This document shows, in pieces, positions 45,678 to 53,881 of a stretch of 64,000 bases of DNA. Both the position numbers and the translations under genes were made by a program. The first letter of the stretch is position 1, and each line of letters begins with the position of its first letter. A model generated the notes under the pieces. That model saw nothing but the letters and a program-made list of their open reading frames with translations. It did not search any database and was not told where the DNA came from. The stretch spans positions 539,209 to 603,208 of the forward strand of contig NZ_KB905156.1 in the NCBI RefSeq assembly GCF_000378605.1, written 5' to 3'. This DNA comes from Thioalkalivibrio sp. ALJ21. GTDB taxonomy: Bacteria > Pseudomonadota > Gammaproteobacteria > Ectothiorhodospirales > Ectothiorhodospiraceae.

Positions 45678-46322
45678 CTAGTTCTGCGGGACCTGGGGCT
45701 GGGGTGCGCGCGGGGCTTGTGGGGCCCGAGGGGCCTGCGGGGCCCCACCCTGGGGGAATTGCTGCGGGCGCTGTTGTTGCTGCTGTTCGCGCGGGATCGC
45801 CATGCGCAGCACGTTGAACTGGATGGTGTCGCTGCTGGCGAGCTCCTGTCCGGCGTCGTCTTCTACCCGCGCCCGCAGGCTGTATTCGCCTCGATTGAGG
45901 CCCTCGAAGGTGATACTGGAGCCGGTGCTGTCGCCGGCCTCTTCGCCGTTCAACAGCCAGACGACGCGATGGCCAGCCTCGGCATCCAGTGCCGGCTCCA
46001 GCGCCACCTCTGCAGTGACATTGCCGTCATTGGCACGCACGCCGGATCCGTCTTCCGGCTGCGTAATCGCGACGCGTTCGTAGCCACTGGCATCGGCCTC
46101 CTCCTGCTGAGGCCGCACCGGACGCTCGAGGATCTCGCGGGCACCCTCGAGTGGTACCCCGCGCATGGGCTCACGCACATCGACCGACTCGCTGGCGCTG
46201 CCCTCGGGAGGACGGTCACCAAAGTGCACATTGCCCTGGTCGTCGGTCCAGCGGTAGACCTCGGCCTGGGTGAGCGCCGGCAGGCACATCGCGACTAGAA
46301 ACAGCACCCAGACCTTGTTCAT
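45678..46322 (-). CDS. DUF4124-domain secreted protein
   Basis: 214 residues from the ATG at 46322. Signal peptide (MNKVWVLFLVAMCLPALTQA) followed directly by the DUF4124 motif EVYRWTDDQGNVHFGDRPPE. The middle forms an immunoglobulin-like beta region (HRVVWLLNGEEAGDSTGSS, NRGEYSLRARVEDDAG). The tail is a low-complexity run of Q, P, A and R with APRAPQ repeats. Exported, function unknown. Same strand as ntrBC, 176 bp upstream of ntrB. Confidence 0.85.
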   Translation of the reverse strand: MNKVWVLFLVAMCLPALTQAEVYRWTDDQGNVHFGDRPPEGSASESVDVREPMRGVPLEGAREILERPVRPQQEEADASGYERVAITQPEDGSGVRANDGNVTAEVALEPALDAEAGHRVVWLLNGEEAGDSTGSSITFEGLNRGEYSLRARVEDDAGQELASSDTIQFNVLRMAIPREQQQQQRPQQFPQGGAPQAPRAPQAPRAPQPQVPQN

Positions 46323-46360
46323 CGTCGATCTCCTTGGCCGAAACCCCCGACCCTGGCCAC

Positions 46361-47197
46361 CTACGCGGCGTGCACCCACATGCCTTGCACACGGGCGGCA
46401 TGCCCCTGCAGCGCAACGAGCCGCTGGCGTTCGGCTTCGCCCGTCGTACCGGATTCGCGCCGGGCGATCCAGTCGTCCAGCGCGGCCAGGCGCAGCAATG
46501 TCGGTGCGGCCCCGCGCTCGATCGCGGCCAGCGGGCGTTTGGCATGGTAGCCCGCCAGCAACGAGCGGTAGGCATCGGCTCGAATTTCGCCTGCCTCGTC
46601 CACCGCAATCGCCAGTGCGATGCGCGCGAGCTGCCAGAAGGCGGGCACCGGCGCCGGCGGCATCACCAGGTCCGCGAGCCCCGCCCCTTCCGGATAGACC
46701 CGCACCGAGTGCCAATAGCTCCCGGCCAGCGGCAGATCCTCGAAACGATAAAGGCTCTGGTGGTGAAGTTCGGCATCCAGCGTCTCCCGCTCGTCGGCCG
46801 ACAGCGTCTGGCCGAGGGCATCGGCGCGTTCGCGCAATAGCTGCTGCAGTACCCCGCGGCGATAGCCGGTGGCCTCCGGCATCGCACTCGCCGGGTGCAG
46901 GGCCTGCCAGCTCGCGGCCCGCTCGCCCAGGGCCTCGAGGCTTCCGGGGCCCTCGGCCGACAGGGGTTCGCACAATGCCTGACCTTGATCCAGCAAAAGA
47001 ATCCGCGCCCCGTCGGCATCGGCCATGGCCAGCGGGTTGATACCTGCGTCTTTCAGGGCTGCCTCGATACCGGAGGCGGCATCCGCCGACAGACGCAGGC
47101 ACTGCACGGGCTGCCCCGCCAGCAAGGCCTCGCCCTCGCGAAACTCGATGATCACCCCGCAGGCCGCGGCGCAGGCCTGGAGGTCGTGTTCATTCAT
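46361..47197 (-). CDS. Hypothetical protein (278 aa)
   Basis: Start at the ATG at 47197, which overlaps the stop of the DUF2782 gene (TAATG), pointing to translational coupling. Acidic, alanine/leucine-rich, mostly helical, no signal or membrane helix. Segments such as RRGVLQQLLRERADALGQTL and PAFWQLARIALAIAVDEAGE look like packed helices. No family is recognised. It is the last of the LOG-DUF2782-ORF278 set read away from polA. Confidence 0.75.
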   Translation of the reverse strand: MNEHDLQACAAACGVIIEFREGEALLAGQPVQCLRLSADAASGIEAALKDAGINPLAMADADGARILLLDQGQALCEPLSAEGPGSLEALGERAASWQALHPASAMPEATGYRRGVLQQLLRERADALGQTLSADERETLDAELHHQSLYRFEDLPLAGSYWHSVRVYPEGAGLADLVMPPAPVPAFWQLARIALAIAVDEAGEIRADAYRSLLAGYHAKRPLAAIERGAAPTLLRLAALDDWIARRESGTTGEAERQRLVALQGHAARVQGMWVHAA

Positions 47198-47595
47198 TAC
47201 CATTGGAAAATCACCCAGGACGGCGGTACGAAGTCGGGTTCCAGCTCGCGCTGACGGCGATCGAGCAAGCCGTCGCCGGTGCTGTCGATCAGGTAGTAGG
47301 AGGGACCGGCCGCGGGGATGACCTCGACCATCACCAGCTGGCCGCCCACGCGGTATTCGCGCCGGGTCTCGCCGTCGCGCTCGATGATCACGATGTCGGC
47401 CTCTTCCAGGCCGCGCTGCTCACGCGCGCGCTCGTCGAGAACGGGCGGCGCGGGGTCGACCTCCGCCTCGTCCGGCATCTCGGGCGGCGGCGGGGCATCG
47501 TCCCACTCGCGCTCCTGCTGGGCAAAGGCCAGGGCCGGCGCGAGGAACAGACCAGCCAGGATGGCGGCGGGGTAACGGGTGGGTTTAGCGGCCAT
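47197..47595 (-). CDS. DUF2782 family periplasmic protein
   Basis: 132 residues from the ATG at 47595. Signal peptide (AAILAGLFLAPALAFA), an acidic Pro-rich linker, then the DUF2782 core: VIIERDGETRREYRVGGQLV, VEVIPAAGPSYYLIDSTGDG, closing PPSWVIFQW. DUF2782 genes commonly sit beside polA in gammaproteobacteria. It starts 2 bp after the LOG gene stop. Confidence 0.87.
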   Translation of the reverse strand: MAAKPTRYPAAILAGLFLAPALAFAQQEREWDDAPPPPEMPDEAEVDPAPPVLDERAREQRGLEEADIVIIERDGETRREYRVGGQLVMVEVIPAAGPSYYLIDSTGDGLLDRRQRELEPDFVPPSWVIFQW

Positions 47596-47597
47596 GC

Positions 47598-48323
47598 TCA
47601 CAGCTCCATCATGCGTTTCTTTTCTTCCGCGGAAGGCTCGAAGCTGCGCGCCTCGTAGTGCTCGAAAATCACGCGCACCACGTCTTCCGGGGCATCCACC
47701 AACGAGTATAGCTGCAGGTCCTCGGCGTCGATTGTGCCTTCGGACACAAGAGTGTCCTCGAACCAGTGCAGCAGCCCCTTCCAGAACTCGGAGCCGACCA
47801 GCACGATCGGAATGCGCCGGGTCTTGCCGGTCTGCACCAGGGTCAGGATCTCCGCCAGTTCGTCCAGCGTGCCAAAACCGCCCGGCAGGACCACATAGGC
47901 GGAGGCGTACTTCACGAACATCACCTTGCGCGAGAAAAAGTGGCGAAACCCAAGGCCGATGTCCTGATAGGGGTTGGCGCTTTGCTCGTGGGGGAGCTGG
48001 ATATTCAGGCCGATGCTGGGCGAGCACCCGGCGAAGGCGCCCTTGTTGGCTGCCTCCATGATGCCCGGGCCACCGCCACTGACCACCGCGAAGCCAGCAT
48101 CCGACAACTGACGGGCGACCTCTTCGGCCAGCAGGTAATGCGGATGCCCCGGCGGGAAGCGCGCGGAGCCAAAGATGCTCACGGATGGCTTGATATGCGC
48201 CAGGCGCTCGAAGCCCTCCACGAACTCCGCCATGATCTGGAAGATCTTCCAGCTTTCGCGGGTCAGGGCGGAGTCGTCAATCGGGCGCAGGCCGGGGTGT
48301 TCGGCGCGTTCGCGGTCGTTCAT
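47598..48323 (-). CDS. LOG-family protein (TIGR00730, possible cytokinin riboside phosphoribohydrolase)
   Basis: 241 residues from the ATG at 48323 (MNDRERAEHPGL). Rossmann-like nucleotide-binding protein with VSIFGSARFPPGHP, VVSGGGPGIMEAANKGAF, SRKVMFVKYASAYVVLPGGFGTLDEL. The PGGxGTxxE motif and the arginine before it are the LOG active site that removes ribose-5-phosphate from nucleoside monophosphates. The frame from 48419 would overlap the polA promoter and is rejected. Confidence 0.9.
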   Translation of the reverse strand: MNDRERAEHPGLRPIDDSALTRESWKIFQIMAEFVEGFERLAHIKPSVSIFGSARFPPGHPHYLLAEEVARQLSDAGFAVVSGGGPGIMEAANKGAFAGCSPSIGLNIQLPHEQSANPYQDIGLGFRHFFSRKVMFVKYASAYVVLPGGFGTLDELAEILTLVQTGKTRRIPIVLVGSEFWKGLLHWFEDTLVSEGTIDAEDLQLYSLVDAPEDVVRVIFEHYEARSFEPSAEEKKRMMEL

Positions 48324-48404
48324 GCGGCGGGTTCCTCGTGTCGAAGGCCAAGCGTAACGGCCGCCCCGGGTCGGTACAAATGGTCGCGGCCTGAGACGGG
48401 GCTG

Positions 48405-48410
48405 TAGAAT
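48405..48410 (+). promoter_or_regulatory. Probable polA -10 element
   Basis: TAGAAT preceded by TG-like bases (CTG TAGAAT) lies 32 bp before the ATG at 48442. No good -35 is visible. If used, the transcript starts near 48417, so the in-frame ATG at 48409 could not be the start. Confidence 0.4.
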
Positions 48411-48441
48411 GGCGCGCACCTTCCGAACGGATGCCGCATTG

Positions 48442-51144
48442 ATGTCACAAGCCCCCCTTGTCCTGGTCGACGGCTCGTCGTATCTGTTCCGGGCCTACCA
48501 TGCCCTGCCGCCGCTTACCGCGCCGGATGGCGCCCCGACCGGGGCGATGATTGGTGTGGCCAACATGCTGCGCAAGCTGCGCGCGGACTACGGCCCGGAG
48601 CACATGGCGGTGGTGTTCGACGCCAAGGGCAAGACCTTCCGCGACGACATCTACCCGGAATACAAAGCCACCCGCCCGCCGATGCCGGAAGAGCTGGCCG
48701 CCCAGATCGAACCGCTGCACGAACTGGTGCGGGCGATGGGCCTGCCGCTTTTGTGCGTCGAGGGGGTGGAGGCCGATGATGTGATCGCGACCCTCGCCGA
48801 CCAGTCCGCCGCAGCCGGGCACGATGTGGTGATCTCCACCGGCGACAAGGACCTCGCGCAGCTGGTGAATGACCGCATCACGCTGGTCAACACCATGAGC
48901 GGGGTCACGCTGGACCCCGAGGGCGTGCAGGAGAAATTCGGCGTGGCCCCAGAGCAGATCGTCGACTACCTCGCGCTGATGGGCGACAGCGTCGACAACA
49001 TCCCGGGCGTGGACAAGGTCGGCCCCAAGACCGCGGCCAAGTGGATCGCGAAGTACGGCGACCTCGACACCATCCTGGAACAGGCCGACGACATCGGCGG
49101 CAAGATCGGCGAGAACCTGCGCGCCGCGGCCGAGCGCCTGCCCACCTCGCGCGAACTGATCACGGTCAAGCGCGATGTCGAGCTGGACGTCGGCCCCGAC
49201 GACCTCAACATCCGCGAGCCGGATCACGAGCGCCTGCTGGAGATGGTGCGCCGCTACGGCTTCACCCGCTGGCGCGCGGAGCTGGAGGGCAGCGAAGACG
49301 AGGCCGCCGGCGGCAATCCGGGCTCGGCGCAGGCGAAGGGCGACTACCGCACGTTGCGCGAGGAGGCCGAACTGGCCGAGCTGCTGGAGCGTCTGGACCA
49401 GGCCGAGCGGGTCGCCTTCGATACCGAGACCACCAGCCTGGATGCGATGCGCGCCGAGATCGTCGGCATGTCCTTCGCCTTCGAGCCGGGGACCGCGTAC
49501 TACCTGCCGCTGGCCCACACCGGGCCGGATGCCGACCCGCAGCTGCCGCGCGCGGAGACGCTCGAACGCCTGAAGCCGTGGCTGGAGTCGGAGCGCCACG
49601 GCAAGCTGGGGCATCACCTGAAGTACGACCGCAACGTGCTGGGCAATCACGGCATCACCCTGCGCGGCATCGTCGACGACACCCTGCTCGAGTCGTTCTG
49701 CCTGGACGCCGGCGCCAACCGCCACGACCTCGACTCCCTGGCCGAGCGCCACCTGGACTACCAGACCACGCACTACGAGGACGTGGCCGGCAAGGGGGCG
49801 AAGCAGATCCCGTTTGCCGAGGTGGATATCGGCATCGCCACCGATTACGCCGGCGAGGATGCCGATATCTGCCTGCAGCTGGATGCGGTGTTCCAGCCAC
49901 GGCTGCAGGAGGCTGAAGGCCCCGCGTTCGTCTACCGCGAGATCGAGATGCCGCTGGTCCCGGTGCTGGCGGATATCGAACGCGTGGGCGTAAAGGTGGA
50001 CCCGGATCTGCTCGGCGAGCAGAGCCAGGAGCTGCTGGCCGAGATGGAGCGCATCGAGCGCGAGGCCTTCGAGGAGGCCGGCGGCGAGTTCAACCTCGGC
50101 TCGCCCAAGCAGATCCAGGAGATCCTGTTCGAGCGCCTGGGCCTGCCGGTGCTGCGGCGCACGCCCAAGGGCCAGCCCTCCACCGCCGAGGACGTGCTGG
50201 AGCAGATGGCGGACGACTACCCCCTGCCGCGCCTGATCCTCGAGCATCGCGGCCTGTCCAAACTGCGCAGCACCTACACCGAGACCCTGCCCCGGCGCAT
50301 CCACCCGGAGACCGGACGGGTGCACACCTCCTATCACCAGGCGGGGGCGGCCACCGGCCGGCTGTCGTCCTCGGAGCCGAACCTGCAGAACATCCCGGTG
50401 CGCACCGAAGCCGGCCGGCGCATCCGCCGCGCGTTCATCGCGGATGAGGGCCACCAGCTGCTGGCGGCGGACTACTCGCAGATCGAGCTGCGCATCATGG
50501 CCCACCTGTCGCAGGATGCCGGCCTGCTGAAGGCCTTTGCCGAGGGCCAGGACATCCACCGCGCGACCGCCGCCGAGGTCTTCGGGCTGGACCCGGAAAA
50601 GGTCTCCGGCGATCAGCGCCGCGCGGCCAAGGCGATCAACTTCGGCCTGATCTACGGCATGTCCGCCTGGGGCCTGGCGCGCAACCTCGGCATCGAGCAG
50701 GGCGAGGCCCGCGAGTACATCGACCGCTACTTCAATCGCTATCCCGGCGTGCACGACTATATGGAGCGCGCGCGCGCCTCCGGGCGCGAGAACGGCTATG
50801 TCGAGACCCTGTTCGGCCGCCGCCTGTACCTGCCGGAGATCAACAGCCGCAACGGGGCGCGACGCCAGCAGTCCGAGCGTGTCGCCATCAACGCCCCGAT
50901 GCAGGGCACGGCCGCCGACATCATCAAGCGCGCGATGGTACGGGTCGCCGATGACCTCGCCTCGGCGAAGATCGAGGCACGCATGATTATGCAGGTCCAC
51001 GACGAACTGGTGTTCGAGGTGGCCGATGCGGCGGTGGAGGACCTGACCACGCTCGTGCGCCAGGCCATGAGCGGGGCCGCCGATCTGGACGTCGAGCTGG
51101 TCGTGGACGTCGGCACCGGCGCCAACTGGGACGACGCCCACTAG
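48442..51144 (+). CDS. polA: DNA polymerase I
   Basis: 900 residues from the ATG at 48442 (MSQAPLVLVDGSSYLFRAYH); an in-frame ATG 33 bp upstream lies within the likely -10 box. 5'-3' exonuclease (residues 1-290: YPEYKATRPPMPEEL, VEADDVIATLA, GDSVDNIPGV), intact 3'-5' exonuclease (AFDTETTSLD, HHLKYDRNVL, YAGEDADICLQ) and polymerase (motif A LLAADYSQIELRIMAHLS, B RRAAKAINFGLIYGMSAWG, C MQVHDELVFEV). The TAG stop is made by TA plus the first G of an inserted repeat; the ancestral stop reads TAA. Confidence 0.97.
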   Translation: MSQAPLVLVDGSSYLFRAYHALPPLTAPDGAPTGAMIGVANMLRKLRADYGPEHMAVVFDAKGKTFRDDIYPEYKATRPPMPEELAAQIEPLHELVRAMGLPLLCVEGVEADDVIATLADQSAAAGHDVVISTGDKDLAQLVNDRITLVNTMSGVTLDPEGVQEKFGVAPEQIVDYLALMGDSVDNIPGVDKVGPKTAAKWIAKYGDLDTILEQADDIGGKIGENLRAAAERLPTSRELITVKRDVELDVGPDDLNIREPDHERLLEMVRRYGFTRWRAELEGSEDEAAGGNPGSAQAKGDYRTLREEAELAELLERLDQAERVAFDTETTSLDAMRAEIVGMSFAFEPGTAYYLPLAHTGPDADPQLPRAETLERLKPWLESERHGKLGHHLKYDRNVLGNHGITLRGIVDDTLLESFCLDAGANRHDLDSLAERHLDYQTTHYEDVAGKGAKQIPFAEVDIGIATDYAGEDADICLQLDAVFQPRLQEAEGPAFVYREIEMPLVPVLADIERVGVKVDPDLLGEQSQELLAEMERIEREAFEEAGGEFNLGSPKQIQEILFERLGLPVLRRTPKGQPSTAEDVLEQMADDYPLPRLILEHRGLSKLRSTYTETLPRRIHPETGRVHTSYHQAGAATGRLSSSEPNLQNIPVRTEAGRRIRRAFIADEGHQLLAADYSQIELRIMAHLSQDAGLLKAFAEGQDIHRATAAEVFGLDPEKVSGDQRRAAKAINFGLIYGMSAWGLARNLGIEQGEAREYIDRYFNRYPGVHDYMERARASGRENGYVETLFGRRLYLPEINSRNGARRQQSERVAINAPMQGTAADIIKRAMVRVADDLASAKIEARMIMQVHDELVFEVADAAVEDLTTLVRQAMSGAADLDVELVVDVGTGANWDDAH

Positions 51145-51410
51145 GGAAACACTGACGAATGTACACACTCGCGTTGGCACCCCAGGTTTTTCGAGACAAG
51201 GCGCGTCGTGCAGCGGGTAGTGGTTCTACCCGCAAGCGACGCAACGCAGGATCGGGGAACCTGGGGTGCCAACCCCACGGGGCTCGGCCGCTTTTGCGCG
51301 CGCACGGCGTTGCGGCTCGCTTATGTAGCTCGGCTACACTGCGCTCACCGCGCCTTGTTCGCACGCAAAAGCGACTCGAGCGCGAGCGTGTACATTCGTC
51401 AGTGTTTCCC
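51144..51410 (+). repeat. Interspersed structured repeat, copy C (267 bp), at the polA stop
   Basis: Termini GGGAAACACTGACGAATG (51144) and CATTCGTCAGTGTTTCCC (to 51410) are perfect inverted complements. Flanks TA (51142-51143) and TA (51411-51412) form a 2-bp duplication. Hairpin 51213-51233: GCGGGTAG / CTACCCGC with loop TGGTT. Second hairpin 51324-51338: TGTAG / CTACA, where a C-G pair in copies A and B is T-A here. Short subtype. It separates polA from the next gene by about 270 bp. Confidence 0.92.
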
Positions 51411-51418
51411 TAACCACA

Positions 51419-51916
51419 ATGTCCGCCCGCCGCTTTAACCGTATAGCCGCCTGGCTGGTCGCACTGCTGCTGCTCGCGACGGGCTGGATGCTGGCCGAGC
51501 GCTACCTGGATGGTGGCGCCCCAATGGGTCTGCCAGTGGTCCTGCCGGAGGACTGCGACCTGAATGCCGGTCCGTGCACGGCCGAACTGGCCAAGGGGGG
51601 CACGATCACGCTCGACATCAGCCCGCGGCCCGTGCCCATGCTGCGCGAACTGGAGCTGCGTCTGGTGCTGGATGAACCGGCACGGGCGGCGCTCGGGACA
51701 CCCGACACGCTGGAACTCGATCTGGCGGGCGTGGAGATGTTCATGGGGTATCAGCGCCCGGCGCTGGAACACGCCGGCGAAGGCGAGTATCACGGCACGA
51801 CCACCCTGCCGATCTGCGTGACCGAATCCATGACCTGGGCCGCCACGGCCATGCCCGCTGGCGCGCCGGACGAAGCCTTTGCACAATTCCGCTTCGTCAC
51901 GGCCCGCGATCACTGA
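51419..51916 (+). CDS. Hypothetical membrane-anchored protein between polA and the SCO gene
   Basis: 165 residues: an N-terminal signal-anchor (WLVALLLLATGWMLAERYL), then an extracytoplasmic beta-rich domain with three cysteines (PEDCDLNAGPCTAEL, LPICVTES). It ends 10 bp before the SCO gene, so a role in copper/cytochrome oxidase assembly is plausible. The ATG is 8 bp after the repeat and has no ribosome site; before insertion it would have lain 7 bp after the polA stop and could have been coupled to polA. Confidence 0.72.
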   Translation: MSARRFNRIAAWLVALLLLATGWMLAERYLDGGAPMGLPVVLPEDCDLNAGPCTAELAKGGTITLDISPRPVPMLRELELRLVLDEPARAALGTPDTLELDLAGVEMFMGYQRPALEHAGEGEYHGTTTLPICVTESMTWAATAMPAGAPDEAFAQFRFVTARDH

Positions 51917-51926
51917 TGAGTCCGTT

Positions 51927-52574
51927 ATGAACCGCATCCCCGTCAGCAGCCTCTTCTGGGCCTTTGCCGTGGTCGCCGCCGGTGCGCTGCTCGTGTACGT
52001 CACCCTGGCTCCGGGCGAACCGCCGCAGCGCGATTTCGCGGCCCACGCGCAATTGCCAGTCGCCGACGAGGTGCAGGGCGGCCCCATCGAACTGCCGGTG
52101 GCCACCCATGCGGAGCGGTTCGACCTGGACGACTACGCGGGCCAGTACATCTGGCTGTACTTCGGCTACACCAGCTGCCCGGACGCCTGTCCGACCAGCC
52201 TCGGCTGGATCGGCGGGGCGCTGAACCGCTTGCCGGAAGAATGGCAGGGCGAGGTGAACGGCGTACTGATCAGCGTCGACCCGGAGCGCGATACCGAGGA
52301 CCGCCTGGCCGACTATGTGGGCCATTTTCATGCCGGGATTCATGCGGCCACCGGACCGGAGGACGACCTGAGGCCCATAGCCGAACGCTACGGCGTCTTC
52401 TACGAGCGGCGCGCAACGGACTCGGCCATGGGCGATGTGATCGACCACAGCTCATCCACCTATCTGATTGGGCCCGATGGCGAACTGCTGGAGATTCACC
52501 CGCACGGGACCAGCGCAGCCGAACTGATCGAGGCCTTGCTGGAACATGCCGGACACCGGGAAAGCGCCGACTGA
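51927..52574 (+). CDS. SCO1/SenC family copper chaperone
   Basis: 215 residues from the ATG at 51927. One N-terminal membrane anchor (LFWAFAVVAAGALLVYVTLA) and a thioredoxin-like SCO domain: WLYFGYTSCPDACPTSLG with the copper-binding CxxxC, VLISVDPERDTEDRLADYV, and the ligand His in VIDHSSSTYLIGPDG. Delivers copper to cytochrome c oxidase. Last protein gene before the small RNA and engB. Confidence 0.92.
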   Translation: MNRIPVSSLFWAFAVVAAGALLVYVTLAPGEPPQRDFAAHAQLPVADEVQGGPIELPVATHAERFDLDDYAGQYIWLYFGYTSCPDACPTSLGWIGGALNRLPEEWQGEVNGVLISVDPERDTEDRLADYVGHFHAGIHAATGPEDDLRPIAERYGVFYERRATDSAMGDVIDHSSSTYLIGPDGELLEIHPHGTSAAELIEALLEHAGHRESAD

Positions 52575-52639
52575 CGGGCCCTCTGGGCGGCCGCGCTCAG
52601 GACTGTGATGCCAATCACGTTCATTTTCCGGAACGGATG

Positions 52640-52667
52640 GAACTCGAGGCAACGAACGCTTTCTTAC
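52640..52667 (+). promoter_or_regulatory. Sigma-E/AlgU-like promoter of the small RNA
   Basis: GGAACTC (52640-52646), a 16-nt spacer and TCTTA (52663-52667) resemble the envelope-stress sigma consensus GGAACTT-N16-TCTGA with one difference in each box. Transcription would start near 52673-52675. ErsA of Pseudomonas, at the same locus, is known to be transcribed by the AlgU sigma factor. Confidence 0.55.
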
Positions 52668-52673
52668 GTTACA

Positions 52674-52784
52674 AGCGCTCTAGCCCAGCGCGAGCCCGCT
52701 TCTCTCCCTGAGCGGGCAGGCCTCGCTCCCCCCTGTCGAGGCCGAATCTTGCCCCGGCCCTCCCCAAGGCCGGGGCATTTTTTT
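52674..52784 (+). ncRNA. Candidate small RNA, Spot 42 / ErsA / sX13 locus
   Basis: About 111 nt between the SCO gene and engB with no reading frame. Three hairpins: SL1 52694-52717 (GCCCGCT / AGCGGGC, loop TCTCTCCCTG), SL2 52719-52743 (GGCCTCG / CGAGGCC, loop CTCCCCCCTGT) and SL3 52751-52776 (GCCCCGGCC / GGCCGGGGC, loop CTCCCCAA) followed by a T7 tract. All three loops carry C-rich CTCCC-type motifs able to pair with ribosome-binding sites, as in sX13. The polA-engB location is where E. coli has spf, Pseudomonas ersA and Xanthomonas sX13. The 5' end is inferred. Confidence 0.75.
52751..52784 (+). terminator. Rho-independent terminator of the small RNA / SCO transcript
   Basis: Perfect 9-bp GC stem (52751-52759 with 52768-52776), loop of 8 nt, then A and seven T (52778-52784). 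It also serves as the third hairpin of the candidate small RNA. Confidence 0.9.
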
Positions 52785-52824
52785 GTCTGGGGTTCATGGT
52801 TCTTGCCCGAGGCGCGGGCCACGG

Positions 52825-53436
52825 TCAGTCTTCGACCGGCTGGAGCCACTCGGTCAACAGGCCGCGCAGGTCGTCGACCCCCTGATTTTTCAATGATGAA
52901 AAGGTCTGCAGGGTCGCCTCGATCCCCAAGCCTTCCAGCTCGCGCTGGGTCGCGTGCAATTGCTTGTCGGCGGCTTGCCGCGAGAGCTTGTCGGCTTTGG
53001 TCAGCAGGCAGTGCAACTGGCAGCGCTCCAGCGGCACCCACTCCAGCAGCTGACGGTCGAGCTCGGTCAGGGGACGACGGATGTCCATGATCAGCACCAG
53101 CCCTGCCAGGCACTCGCGCGACTGCAGGTAATCCCCCAGCAGCCGGTCCCAGTGCTGGCGCTGGCCGGCCGATACCTTCGCGTAGCCATAGCCGGGCAGA
53201 TCCACCAGCCGCCATGCCTCGTCCGGCGGCAGTGCGAACAAGTTGATCTCCTGCGTGCGCCCGGGCGTGCGACCCACCCGGGCCAGGGCCTTGCGCCCGC
53301 ACAGGGCGTTCAGGGCACTGGATTTGCCGGCATTCGAGCGCCCGGCGAAGGCAATCTCGATGCCGTCATCCTCCGGGAGCTGCTCGACCTGGGCCACGCC
53401 CTTAATAAAGGCGGTCTCGCGAAAACGGGGTTCCAT
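52825..53436 (-). CDS. engB: EngB/YsxC/YihA ribosome-assembly GTPase
   Basis: 203 residues from the ATG at 53436 (MEPRFRETAFIKGVAQ). TrmE-Era-like GTPase: G1 GRSNAGKSSALNAL, G2-region GRTPGRTQEINLF, G3 VDLPGYGYAKV, G4 LTKADKLS. Works in 50S subunit assembly. The frame to 53508 would add residues coded by the inserted repeat and is rejected. AAGGACG lies 10 bases upstream of the start, just outside the repeat. Convergent with the small RNA. Confidence 0.95.
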   Translation of the reverse strand: MEPRFRETAFIKGVAQVEQLPEDDGIEIAFAGRSNAGKSSALNALCGRKALARVGRTPGRTQEINLFALPPDEAWRLVDLPGYGYAKVSAGQRQHWDRLLGDYLQSRECLAGLVLIMDIRRPLTELDRQLLEWVPLERCQLHCLLTKADKLSRQAADKQLHATQRELEGLGIEATLQTFSSLKNQGVDDLRGLLTEWLQPVED

Positions 53437-53452
53437 GGGGCGGGGCGTCCTT

Positions 53453-53734
53453 GGGAAACACTGATTAATGTACACGCTCGCTGCTTCGTCGCTTTTGCGG
53501 GCGGACAAGGCGCGGCGGCTGCCGTGCCGTCATTCTGCACAAGGGAACCTCAACGCCGTGCGTGGGCAAAAGAGTCCGAGCCCCTGCTTTGAATGGCTTG
53601 CGGGGTTGGTACCCCAGGTTCCCCGATCCCGCGTTGCGCCGCTTACCGGTAGAATCACTACCGGATGCGCACCGCGCCTTGCCTCGGAAAACCTGGGGTA
53701 CCAACGCGAGCGAGCACATTGATCAGTGTTTCCC
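53453..53734 (-). repeat. Interspersed structured repeat, copy D (282 bp), between engB and cytochrome c4
   Basis: Left terminus GGGAAACACTGATTAATG and right terminus ending CAGTGTTTCCC are inverted repeats. Flanks TT (53451-53452) and TT (53735-53736) form a 2-bp duplication. Hairpin 53646-53664: CCGGTAG / CTACCGG. Long subtype like copy B, with a 16-18-nt linker between domains. Orientation minus, same strand as engB, placed 16 bp upstream of the engB start, so it must have displaced or replaced the ancestral engB promoter region. Confidence 0.9.
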
Positions 53735-53762
53735 TTGGCCGAGTGCGGGGCTCGGGATATTT

Positions 53763-53791
53763 TTGAGCGTAATTTAGCATTGTGCTATAAA
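53763..53791 (+). promoter_or_regulatory. Sigma-70 promoter of the cytochrome c4 gene
   Basis: TTGAGC (53763-53768), 17-nt spacer, TATAAA (53786-53791): one of the clearest housekeeping promoters in the window. Transcription should start near 53798, about 84 bp before the cytochrome c4 ATG. It lies 28 bp outside repeat copy D. Confidence 0.75.
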
Positions 53792-53881
53792 CTGCGCCCC
53801 TTATGTTGATCGCCCTGCCAAGGGGCACAAGGAACGCGGGTCTGACCCGGCACGCATTTACATGCAGGAGAATCTTCGATC

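Noticed and set aside
48445-51180. 911-residue minus-strand frame opposite polA
   Set aside because: Antisense shadow; polA carries all three expected domains in the plus frame.
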